From an uncultured bacterium (GTDB taxonomy: Bacteria > Patescibacteriota > Patescibacteriia > CAIQCM01), in assembly GCA_903870305.1 (NCBI GenBank), contig CAIQCM010000086.1, positions 1-12,016 on the forward strand: a stretch of DNA of 12,016 nt. Reading direction: 5' to 3'. Each line of letters starts with the position of its first letter. Positions within the stretch are counted from its first letter, which is position 1. Position numbers and translations under genes: made by a program. Under the pieces are notes generated by a model. That model did no database searches. It saw only the letters and a list, made by a program, of their open reading frames with translations, and had not been told where the DNA came from. Shown piece after piece: positions 1-6,479 of the stretch.

Positions 1-39
1 CGAGATTGCTTCGTCGGCTTTGGCCTCCTCGCAATGACG
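1..39. repeat. Arm of a dispersed inverted-repeat element, cut by the window edge
   Basis: This stretch reads as the reverse complement of the left arm of the element at 624-724: its reverse complement begins CGTCATTGCGAGGAGGCC and ends with GCAATCTC, matching 624-663 with a few changes. It is therefore a second copy, with the rest lying outside the window. Similar 'GTCATTGCGAG...GCAATCTC' repeats occur in many bacterial genomes (recalled, not searched). It ends 41 nt before the sigma factor start, and an open frame running through it adds a false N-terminal extension to that gene. Confidence 0.75.
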
Positions 40-80
40 CCGTTAGGTGTAACATTTTTTGTATTTCCGCGACTTACTAT

Positions 81-617
81 ATGAGCACGCCGATCCAGGA
101 ACGCCTTTGGCTCTACCGGATCCGTTCCCGTCGCGACAGCGAGGCCTATGGCCTTATTTACGACCGGTATGTAGCTCAACTCTACCGGTTCATTTTGTTT
201 AAGGTGGGGGACGATGAAGAAGCGAAAGAGCTGACCTCGGACGCCTTCATGAAGACCTGGGAGTACCTAATGGAAGGCAAGCCGGTCAAAAGCGTCTCCG
301 GGCTTCTCTACACCGTCGCCCGTTCGACCATCGTCGATCACTATAGAAAGAGGAAGCTCAACCTGGTGTCGTTTGATGATGTGCCGGACATTGCCGACCG
401 CAAAATGACCGGATTGGTTGAAGCGTCGGAAGAAGTAAAAAACACGCTCGACGCGATCGCTAAATTGAAAGACGAATACCGCGAGGCCTTGATGATGAAA
501 CACATCGATGGGCTCACCAACGCCGAGATCGCGGACGCGCTTGATAAGAGCAACGGCACGGTCAGAGTGCTGCTCCATCGAGCAACCGAGGCGCTCAAGG
601 AAGTGATGGGAAAGTAA
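81..617 (+). CDS. ECF-type RNA polymerase sigma factor (sigma-70 family)
   Basis: This 178-aa protein has the two-domain layout of extracytoplasmic-function sigma factors, which replace the housekeeping sigma to direct RNA polymerase to a small regulon. Region 2 is about residues 21-90: YDRYVAQLYRF, the acidic DDEEAKELTSDAF segment and the KTWEYL/GLLYTVARSTIVDHYRK stretch that contacts the -10 element. Region 4 is about 122-176, with LKDEYREALMMKHIDGLTNAEIA followed by the helix-turn-helix NGTVRVLLHRATEAL. The frame stays open upstream to position 6, but those 25 codons come from a dispersed repeat, so the ATG at 81 is preferred. No Shine-Dalgarno precedes it. The DUF5667-like membrane protein downstream is the likely regulator, as expected for a sigma/anti-sigma pair. 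Its target genes cannot be read from the window; the envelope genes nearby are candidates. Confidence 0.9.
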   Translation: MSTPIQERLWLYRIRSRRDSEAYGLIYDRYVAQLYRFILFKVGDDEEAKELTSDAFMKTWEYLMEGKPVKSVSGLLYTVARSTIVDHYRKRKLNLVSFDDVPDIADRKMTGLVEASEEVKNTLDAIAKLKDEYREALMMKHIDGLTNAEIADALDKSNGTVRVLLHRATEALKEVMGK

Positions 618-623
618 TTTTTC

Positions 624-724
624 CGTCATTGCGAGGAGGCCCGAAGGCCGACGCGGCAATCTCATCGGAATATCACCATGGTTGCCATATTCACGAGATT
701 GCTTCGCTGGCGCTCGCAATGACG
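624..724. repeat. Dispersed inverted-repeat element between sigma factor and partner gene
   Basis: The outer arms CGTCATTGCGAG (624-635) and CTCGCAATGACG (713-724) are perfect 12-bp inverted repeats. Inner arms GCAATCTC (656-663) and GAGATTGC (695-702), then GAATAT/ATATTC (668-673, 687-692), pair as well, so the whole element can fold into one long hairpin. It begins 6 nt after the sigma stop codon and ends 27 nt before the next start. As RNA it could dampen read-through between the two genes. A start at 629 inside it would give the next protein a repeat-derived N-terminus, which is rejected. Confidence 0.85.
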
Positions 725-751
725 ATATTTGATCAAGTTCTAAACACAACA

Positions 752-1816
752 ATGACCAACCGCGAACTAAAACTTAAACTCAAGAACTTGCAGACCGTGC
801 GGCCTGCGGTTTTGCCGAACGCGCTCTGGACCACGGAGACGCGCAAGGCGCTTGTTGCCCGCGCCGCTTCCGATCTGGTTGCGCCGGCCCAAGGGCGGCT
901 TATCGCACCGGTTGTTTTGCCGCGCACGGCCATTAGCCGTTTCATGTTCGTCTTGCGTCCGGTCGTCGCCACCTGCATGGTTGCGGGTCTTGCTATTGTG
1001 GGCTGGGCCGCCGGCGTTTCATCGTCTTTGGTCAGCAAGCCGGGCAACATGCTCTACGGATTGCAGAATGCGGCCGAACAAACCCAGCTGACGTTTTCCG
1101 CCAATGCGTCCGCCCGCGCCTACTTGCATCTCGAACTCGCCGGCCGCCGCGCCAACGATGTCGCCGCGCTTGCCGAATCAAACAGTGCAAACCGCGAAAG
1201 CGACATGCTTGCCGCCATGGTTCAGTTGCAGAACGAGATCGTGAACATCAAACAGAATTTGAAAGAGGTTAATGCATCGAACTCGACCGACACCGCCGCC
1301 GTGGCCAAGGCGGTCGATCGCAAGGTGGCCGAGATCAATGCCGTCTTTGGCAAGACCAAGAATCTTTTGAGCGCCAACGCGCAACAAAAAGCCGGCGAGG
1401 TGCAAGCCGCCGCTGACGATGTTTCGCTTCAGGCCGTGGCCGTGCTGGTGGCCGACGCCAAGACGCCGGCCGACAAGAGCGACGCCGCCACTCGCGTTCA
1501 ACAGACGATCGACAATGCCGAAGCCAGCATTTCCGTTGCCTCGACCGAAGCCGCCGACCAAGCCAAAGCCGCGCTAAAGCAAGCCAAGGCCGCCCTCGCG
1601 AGCGACAACCTCGCCGCCGCCGTGGCCAAGGTGCAAGAGAGCGCGGACCTGACGAACGCCACCGCAGCCGCGGAAGAACCAAGCACCAAGAACCAATTTC
1701 CAAATGCGAATACCAATGCCAACGTCAACGCCCCGATAACCAATGCAAATACCAATACCAACACCAACACCAACACGAATACAAATACCGGGAAAATAAA
1801 AGCAATCGACTTTTAA
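752..1816 (+). CDS. DUF5667-like single-pass membrane protein, probable anti-sigma factor
   Basis: This 354-aa protein has a basic cytoplasmic N-terminus (residues 1-65), one membrane helix at about 67-92 (FVLRPVVATCMVAGLAIVGW) and an outer domain starting PGNMLYGLQNAAEQTQL with HLELAGRRANDVAAL near 126-140. That 'PG..LY..K..AE...L' plus 'LHLELA.RR' pattern is typical of the DUF5667 family, which often follows ECF sigma genes in Patescibacteria. Residues about 145-305 are Ala-rich and helical, probably coiled coil, and 310-346 form an Asn/Thr-rich tail. Adjacency to the sigma gene and the cytoplasm-TM-outside layout suggest that it holds the sigma at the membrane; no classical zinc anti-sigma motif is visible, so this role is inferred. 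The ATG at 752 is chosen because earlier starts (629, 719) fall in the inverted-repeat element. No clear ribosome binding site is seen. Confidence 0.75.
   Translation: MTNRELKLKLKNLQTVRPAVLPNALWTTETRKALVARAASDLVAPAQGRLIAPVVLPRTAISRFMFVLRPVVATCMVAGLAIVGWAAGVSSSLVSKPGNMLYGLQNAAEQTQLTFSANASARAYLHLELAGRRANDVAALAESNSANRESDMLAAMVQLQNEIVNIKQNLKEVNASNSTDTAAVAKAVDRKVAEINAVFGKTKNLLSANAQQKAGEVQAAADDVSLQAVAVLVADAKTPADKSDAATRVQQTIDNAEASISVASTEAADQAKAALKQAKAALASDNLAAAVAKVQESADLTNATAAAEEPSTKNQFPNANTNANVNAPITNANTNTNTNTNTNTNTGKIKAIDF
1685..1703 (+). repeat. 19-bp repeat copy inside the coding tail
   Basis: ACCAAGAACCAATTTCCAA here is identical to 1826-1844 in the following intergenic region. In the gene it encodes part of the STKNQFPN stretch, where the helical domain gives way to the Asn/Thr tail. 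The same words occur as filler repeats between genes in many Patescibacteria assemblies (recalled, not searched). Confidence 0.85.
1704..1789 (+). repeat. Degenerate hexanucleotide microsatellite coding for an Asn-Thr tail
   Basis: A run based on the hexamer AATACC/AACACC encodes alternating Asn and Thr (residues about 319-346), purest at about 1739-1789. Because the unit is 6 bp, gain or loss of units changes the tail length without shifting the frame. A low-complexity hydrophilic tail of this kind is plausible as a flexible spacer outside the membrane. Confidence 0.85.
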
Positions 1817-1825
1817 CAACCAACG

Positions 1826-1879
1826 ACCAAGAACCAATTTCCAAGCTCGCTTTTTTTGGAACCTGGTTCTTGGTTCTTG
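1826..1879. repeat. Imperfect inverted repeat of the 19-bp word
   Basis: The copy at 1826-1844 faces an inverted relative at 1858-1879 (GGAACCTGGTTCTTGGTTCTTG) across a short spacer containing seven T residues. ACCAAGAACCA pairs perfectly and TTCC pairs after a two-base mismatch. It could form a hairpin 10 nt after the stop of the DUF5667 gene and may act as its 3' end, but it lacks a T-run on its downstream side, so a standard intrinsic terminator is not claimed. Confidence 0.6.
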
Positions 1880-1880
1880 A

Positions 1881-2066
1881 AACATTTGCCGGTTTTTCTT
1901 CAAAGAAAAAGCGGCAAGCGTTTCAACTTCGGCGCTTCGATGATACATCGCCGCCCCGAACCGTGAACGCGTGCCACGTTCTATGTGGCCCACTTAACAA
2001 ACAATTCCGTCGTTTTCGAACGCGGGCATTCGCATTCTTTTCGTCGTTTCTCTCGCACCGGCCGCC
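1881..2066. other. Gene-free spacer without recognisable content
   Basis: Nothing convincing is coded here on either strand; frames crossing it are short and run into repeats. The only local structure is a small hairpin GCCAC-GTTCTAT-GTGGC at 1974-1990. Together with the repeat block and leader it fills the 496 bp between the anti-sigma and surface-protein genes. Confidence 0.5.
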
Positions 2067-2069
2067 GCA

Positions 2070-2185
2070 ACCTCACCCCCGTATCGCGGTACGGGGCAGG
2101 CTCTACCCTCTCCTCGACTGAGGAGAGGGAGTGGAACGGATACGCCTCCTCTCCTTTTTCAAGGAGAGGGTAGGGTGAGGTCGGT
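2070..2185. repeat. Palindromic repeat cluster A
   Basis: The cluster holds a 20-nt hairpin at 2077-2096 (CCCCGTA, loop TCGCGG, TACGGGG) and two hairpins of the fixed 22-nt type, each with a perfect 9-bp stem and 4-nt loop: 2107-2128 (CCTCTCCTC, loop GACT) and 2148-2169 (CCTCTCCTT, loop TTTC). The 82 bp at 2103-2184 recur at 7014-7095 inside the sulfatase gene with only 5 differences, and 2076-2110 recur exactly at 6932-6966. No protein is evident here. Confidence 0.9.
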
Positions 2186-2235
2186 GGAGGTCGCAAAGAA
2201 TGTAGTTGCCTGCGCTCTGGAAGCGGCGGGCTCTA

Positions 2236-2268
2236 ACGCCAAAGGTTGAACCGCGCAAGCGGAGGCGT
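2236..2268 (+). promoter_or_regulatory. Structured leader hairpin upstream of the surface-protein gene
   Basis: ACGCC at 2236-2240 pairs with GGCGT at 2264-2268, enclosing a second stem CCGC (2251-2254) closed by a GCAA tetraloop on GCGG (2259-2262). It lies 44 nt before the start at 2313 and would be in the 5' untranslated RNA if transcription starts upstream. Such a leader could stabilise or control a very abundant mRNA; this is an inference. No confident -35/-10 pair was found. Confidence 0.4.
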
Positions 2269-2312
2269 GAGGGTATCAATTATTCTTCATCAAAAGAAAG
2301 ATCAACTTAATT

Positions 2313-5300
2313 ATGCAAAACGCACTTAAGATGTCGTTCGGCATCACCAAGCGCGCTTTCACGATCGCTGTCGTCGTCACCACCCTCGTGTGGTCTGTCG
2401 CCGCCACTTTCGCGGTTGCTCCTCGCGTCGCCTCGGCCGCCACTCCGGCTGCCGGATCGCTCGTGAAGGGCTCGCTCTCGGCCGTCTACTATGTCGGCTC
2501 CGATGGCAAGCGCTATGTGTTCACCAACGACAAGGCGTACTTTACGTGGTACACCGATTTCTCGACCGTTCAAAAGATCTCTGACACCGACCTCGCCGCT
2601 ATCACCATTGGTGGTAACGTCACCTACAAGCCGGGCGTCAAGATGATCAAGATCCAGTCCGACCCCAAGGTTTACGCCGTCGCTCACGGTGGCGTTCTCC
2701 GCTGGGTTTCGACCGAAGCCGCCGCTGTGGCGCTCTACGGTTCCAACTGGAACACCAAAATTGATGATATCTCGGATGCCTTCTTCACCAACTACACGGT
2801 GGGCACCCCGATCTCGTCCGCTTCCGACTTCACCATCGCCAATGAACAGACCAACTCGCCGACGATCAACGCCGACAAGGGTCTCGCCGGCGGCGGTGCT
2901 CTTAACATCACCCTCGCTTCCGACAACCCGGCCGGCGCGACCGTCACCCAGAACGCTCAGGGCGTCAATCTCTTGAAGCTCAACGTTACGGGCGCCGGCA
3001 CGATCACGGGCCTCACCTTCACCCGCTTGGGCGCCGGTGTCGCCTCCGATTGGGGCAATGTGTACCTCTACAACGGGGACACCCGCCTCACTTCGGGCCG
3101 CTCGGTCAACTCGACCACCAACCAGGCCGCTTTCAGCAACCTGAACATTGTGGTCTCCAATCCGATGGAGCTCACCCTCGTGGGTGACCTGACCTGCGTT
3201 GGCCTCAACTGCGTCACTGCGCACGCCAACACCGGCGATGCCAGCTACTTCTCGCTCGCTGCGGCCACTGACGTGGTTGCTTCGGCGACTGTTGGCGGCA
3301 CCTTCCCGGCCACCGGCAACCAGTTCACCATCTCCGGCTCGCAAGGCGGCTCGATCACGGTCGGCACGGGTTCTAACCCGTCCAACCCGTCGATGGGCCA
3401 GACCGGCGCTGAACTCGCTGAGTTCAAGCTCACGGCCGGCGGCGCGGAGGATCTTTCGATCCGCCGCATCGTCTTGACCAACGCCGGTTCGGGTCAACTC
3501 GCGAACTTGGATAACTTGGAGATCACGACCAACGGCGCGGTCGTTGCCTCGTCCCCGATCGTTTCGGGTTCGACCGCGACTTTCGTCTTTGCCGTTCCGT
3601 ACGTCTTGGGTAAGGGCATTGCCCGCATCTTTGACGTTGTTGGCGACCTCAAAGCGGGCAACCGCGCGGGCGTTGACACCTTCGCCTTGTACGTTGACCA
3701 GACCTATGACATCTACGCCACGGGCAACACCTATGGCGCCGGCGTCAATGTGACCGACAACTTCGCTTCGAACAACGCCGTGACCCTCACGGTGCAGGGT
3801 GGCCAGATCACCCTCGCGTCCAACGGTCCGACCACGGGTAACATCCCGGTCGGCGCCAATGATGCGGTACTTGCAAAGTTCGCCATCACCTCAGTCAACA
3901 ACATCGAAGTTGACAACCTGCGCATGCAGATCAACTCGAGCACTGATCTTAACCCGATCATGCCCGCTGCCACCGATGGCATTCCGAATATCACTGACTG
4001 CAAAGTCAAGAATTCGGACACCGGCGCGACGATCACCAACTCGTTTGATCTCGCCAACTGGACCGCGAACGCTGGCTTTACCCAGTTCACCAAGGTCTTC
4101 ACGGATCGCTTTGATGTGAATGCTGGTCAGACCCTTAACTTGGCCTTGACCTGCGACATCTCTTCGACCCCCGTGGCCGGCTTGGCCGGTGTTTCCTTGA
4201 CTGGCGTTGTTAACGCCGTTCAAAACAACGACATCCGCAACCTCGACTCCAACTTGTTGGTTTCGGTTTCCGGTAACGTTGTTCCTTCGTCGTCTTTGAC
4301 CGGCAATGCCCAGACGATCAGCGCCTCCGGCCTGACCGTCGCCGTTGCCTCCTCGCCGACTTCGACTACCGTTACTCGCGGCACGACGGTTAATGCTCTT
4401 GGCATTAACTTCACCGCCGGTTCGGCTTCGGATGTTAAGGTTTCCCAGCTCAAATTGCAGGGATTCATTAACCTTTCGGCCGGCGCCGCCTTCGGCACCA
4501 CTTCCACCTCTGTTTTGCCCGCTTTCGCGCACTTGGTCCAGGATGTCATTCAATCCGTCACCATTTGGGATGGCACCATCCAGGTCGGTGTTGCCGTGTC
4601 GCCCGACGCTTACGGCGGCATGAACTTCACCAACTTGGCTTGGAACATTCCGGCCGGTTCGACGAAGACCCTTACGGTCAGCGCTGTTCTCTCGAACAAC
4701 TTGCCGTACGGCACCAGCCCGAACCAGTTCTTCATTGATATGATCGGCTCCGGTACGGATGGCACCACCGCCAACCTGACGGCTCAGGATAACAATTCCA
4801 ACACCGTCACCGCGTCCAGCCCTTCATGGAACGCCGATGTCAACCTGCAAATCGTAACCACTCCCGGATACCCGACCGTGACGCCGACCATCGGCACCAC
4901 GACCGTTATCACGGGCGTTCGCTCGGGCACGATGCAGATCCAAGTTGACGGCGACACTCCGGTCTCGGCGCTTGTCTCGGCCAATACCTCTGACAACGCC
5001 ATGACTCGCTTGAGCTTCACCACCAACAACGAGGCCTTCAACATCACCCGCCTCACCATCGCGAACATCGGCTCGGCCTCGTCCAGCCGCTCGATCGATT
5101 CGGTTCGCGTGTTTGATGGCAATGGCACTTTGTTCTGCTCGGGCGCGTTGGATTCTTCCAACCACCTCCGCTGCGCGAATGATGCTGGTCTCTTCACGGT
5201 GAATGGCAACTCGACCATCACGATCAAGGCGAACATCGCCCAGGTCGGATCCGGTTCGAGCGCCACTTCCGGCGACGCGCCGAAGTTGGCTCTCTTTGCC

Positions 5301-6131
5301 GACACCAATAGCACCACCTACACTGATGACATCAAAGCCGTCGGCGTTTCCTCGGGCACCGCGCTCATGAACGCCGATATCATCTCTGTCACCCACCCGT
5401 TGAACCTCACCACCACGCTTGTGGGGGCTGTTGGTCTTCCGGGTAGCGCTTGCGGTATTGTCGGAACCGATTGTATCGGCGGCAACACCCAAGTGATCCG
5501 CAAGACGATTCCGACCATTGCGACCGTTGCCGGTTCGACCAACCTCTTCGTTGGCCAGAACACGCTCTACTCGTTCTCAGTAACCGCCGGTGCGAACGCG
5601 AACGTCGCGATCCACAAGTTCACCTTGAGCTCCTCGGTTACCGGCGCCACCGCCAACACGGTGCAGTTGTACGAGAACGGATCTTTGATTGATCAGTCAA
5701 AGTACACGGTGGTTAACGGCACGCCCACTGACCTCACCGGTATTGCCGCCAACGTTGGTTCCGGCGCGAATCATGTAATGGTCTTCACCTTCGTGACTGA
5801 AGACAAGATTGGCCTGAACTCGACCAAGACCTTTGCCGTAAAGGCCTCGGTCACCGGCGCGGTCGCGGGTAACTCGATCAGCACTTACATGCTGAGCGAC
5901 ACCGTAACCGCCGGCGTTATCACGACCGGTGATATCGCCACGATCGCCGGCCTTGTCGCCGGCCAGAACAATTTTATCTGGTCCGACAACTCGGCCGCCA
6001 TTCACTCTGCTGTTAGCTCGAACACAACCAATGACTTGAACTACACCTCCGGGAATGGTGTTTCGACTGACTGGACCAACGGCTACTTGGTGCAAACCTT
6101 GCCGTCGACCCCGCAGACCCTCTCGCTCTAG
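2313..6131 (+). CDS. Large secreted S-layer-like surface protein
   Basis: The 1272-aa product begins with a Sec signal peptide: KRAFTIAVVVTTLVWSVAATF, then VASA before a likely cleavage near residue 42. Residues about 48-167 form the YYVGSDGKRYVF...GGVLRWV...LYGSNW module that I associate with Patescibacteria surface proteins. The rest is Thr/Ser/Ala/Asn-rich beta structure, in which I see about six related modules starting near residues 195, 347, 498, 674, 874 and 1070. Each begins with a strand ending in a short F/L-x-(L/V/I)-T word, then a conserved hydrophobic strand (for example IRRIVLTNAG, ITRLTIANIG). The eight cysteines lie in four local pairs (such as CVGLNC and CGIVGTDC), suggesting disulfides outside the cell. 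There is no LPXTG or C-terminal membrane helix, so attachment is probably through the N-terminal module or self-assembly. Codons are strongly biased to TTC, AAC, ACC and GCC, consistent with high expression. No homologue search was possible; 'S-layer' is the best but unproven role. Confidence 0.85.
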   Translation: MQNALKMSFGITKRAFTIAVVVTTLVWSVAATFAVAPRVASAATPAAGSLVKGSLSAVYYVGSDGKRYVFTNDKAYFTWYTDFSTVQKISDTDLAAITIGGNVTYKPGVKMIKIQSDPKVYAVAHGGVLRWVSTEAAAVALYGSNWNTKIDDISDAFFTNYTVGTPISSASDFTIANEQTNSPTINADKGLAGGGALNITLASDNPAGATVTQNAQGVNLLKLNVTGAGTITGLTFTRLGAGVASDWGNVYLYNGDTRLTSGRSVNSTTNQAAFSNLNIVVSNPMELTLVGDLTCVGLNCVTAHANTGDASYFSLAAATDVVASATVGGTFPATGNQFTISGSQGGSITVGTGSNPSNPSMGQTGAELAEFKLTAGGAEDLSIRRIVLTNAGSGQLANLDNLEITTNGAVVASSPIVSGSTATFVFAVPYVLGKGIARIFDVVGDLKAGNRAGVDTFALYVDQTYDIYATGNTYGAGVNVTDNFASNNAVTLTVQGGQITLASNGPTTGNIPVGANDAVLAKFAITSVNNIEVDNLRMQINSSTDLNPIMPAATDGIPNITDCKVKNSDTGATITNSFDLANWTANAGFTQFTKVFTDRFDVNAGQTLNLALTCDISSTPVAGLAGVSLTGVVNAVQNNDIRNLDSNLLVSVSGNVVPSSSLTGNAQTISASGLTVAVASSPTSTTVTRGTTVNALGINFTAGSASDVKVSQLKLQGFINLSAGAAFGTTSTSVLPAFAHLVQDVIQSVTIWDGTIQVGVAVSPDAYGGMNFTNLAWNIPAGSTKTLTVSAVLSNNLPYGTSPNQFFIDMIGSGTDGTTANLTAQDNNSNTVTASSPSWNADVNLQIVTTPGYPTVTPTIGTTTVITGVRSGTMQIQVDGDTPVSALVSANTSDNAMTRLSFTTNNEAFNITRLTIANIGSASSSRSIDSVRVFDGNGTLFCSGALDSSNHLRCANDAGLFTVNGNSTITIKANIAQVGSGSSATSGDAPKLALFADTNSTTYTDDIKAVGVSSGTALMNADIISVTHPLNLTTTLVGAVGLPGSACGIVGTDCIGGNTQVIRKTIPTIATVAGSTNLFVGQNTLYSFSVTAGANANVAIHKFTLSSSVTGATANTVQLYENGSLIDQSKYTVVNGTPTDLTGIAANVGSGANHVMVFTFVTEDKIGLNSTKTFAVKASVTGAVAGNSISTYMLSDTVTAGVITTGDIATIAGLVAGQNNFIWSDNSAAIHSAVSSNTTNDLNYTSGNGVSTDWTNGYLVQTLPSTPQTLSL

Positions 6132-6145
6132 TCAAAACCTCCGTC

Positions 6146-6165
6146 ATACTGACGAAAGTCGGTAT
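6146..6165. repeat. GAAA-loop hairpin just after the surface-protein gene
   Basis: ATACTGAC (6146-6153) pairs with GTCGGTAT (6158-6165) across a GAAA loop, with one G-T pair. It resembles the common dispersed 'GTCATACTGACGAAAGTC' type of intergenic repeat (recalled, not searched). It lies 14 nt after the stop codon and may protect the mRNA 3' end or be only a repeat remnant. Confidence 0.6.
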
Positions 6166-6227
6166 CCACGGATCGGTATGATTAGTTAGAGAAAATCCAA
6201 GTCCTCCAAAATAGGGGATAAGGAAAC

Positions 6228-6263
6228 AAACCCCGCTCCGATGCATCGGAGCGGGGTTTTGTT
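6228..6263 (+). terminator. Strong intrinsic terminator of the surface-protein gene
   Basis: Bases 6228-6259 are a perfect 32-bp palindrome centred on ATGCAT: AAACCCCGCTCCGATG and its exact complement. The GC-rich stem is followed by TTTTGTTGT. It lies 97 nt after the stop at 6131 and is the clearest rho-independent terminator in the window. A T-run on the downstream side and A residues upstream mean that it could work in both directions. Confidence 0.85.
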
Positions 6264-6432
6264 GTATCCAACCTGCGGAGATACGCCGCCGACAACCCTC
6301 TCCCTACCCTCCCCCGCACTCGGGGGAGGATGAAGAAAGACGACGTACCCTCGCCCGAGTGCGGGAGAGGGTGGCCGAAGGCCGGGTGAGGGGTGCCTCC
6401 GAAGGTTGGTACGCCCCCTCGCCCCCGACGGG
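6264..6432. repeat. Palindromic repeat cluster B
   Basis: Two fixed-geometry 22-nt hairpins, 6308-6329 (loop CACT) and 6349-6370 (loop AGTG), are inverted copies of one another separated by 19 bp, a REPIN-like arrangement. Bases 6344-6392 are the exact reverse complement of 8615-8663 in cluster D (49 bp). The module CCAACCTGCGGA (6268-6279) and a variant TCCGAAGGTTGG also appear, followed by a truncated CCTCGCCCCCGACGGG hairpin near 6416-6431. The cluster fills most of the gap between the terminator and the sulfatase gene; no gene is seen in it. Confidence 0.9.
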
Positions 6433-6443
6433 CGTTGCACCAC

Positions 6444-6472
6444 TTGGAGAATTTGCCGCGTAATACTAAAAT
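6444..6472 (+). promoter_or_regulatory. Possible promoter for the sulfatase gene
   Basis: TTGGAG (6444-6449) and TAAAAT (6467-6472) are 17 bp apart. The -10 matches the TATAAT consensus at five of six bases; the -35 keeps only TTG. If used, transcription would start at or within a base or two of the ATG at 6480, giving a leaderless mRNA. Confidence is low because the -35 is poor. Confidence 0.3.
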
Positions 6473-6479
6473 GAAATGA

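Noticed and set aside
6..80. N-terminal extension of the sigma factor
   Set aside because: The added codons are dispersed-repeat DNA and short spacer; family-like sequence begins at the ATG at 81.
629..751. Earlier starts (629, 719) for the DUF5667-like protein
   Set aside because: They fall inside or at the edge of the inverted-repeat element and give a repeat-derived N-terminus.
2307..3497. 396-codon open frame on the minus strand
   Set aside because: It lies wholly under the surface-protein gene; the strong third-position C bias of that gene removes minus-strand stops. The translation is Arg/Gly/Asp-rich with no domain.
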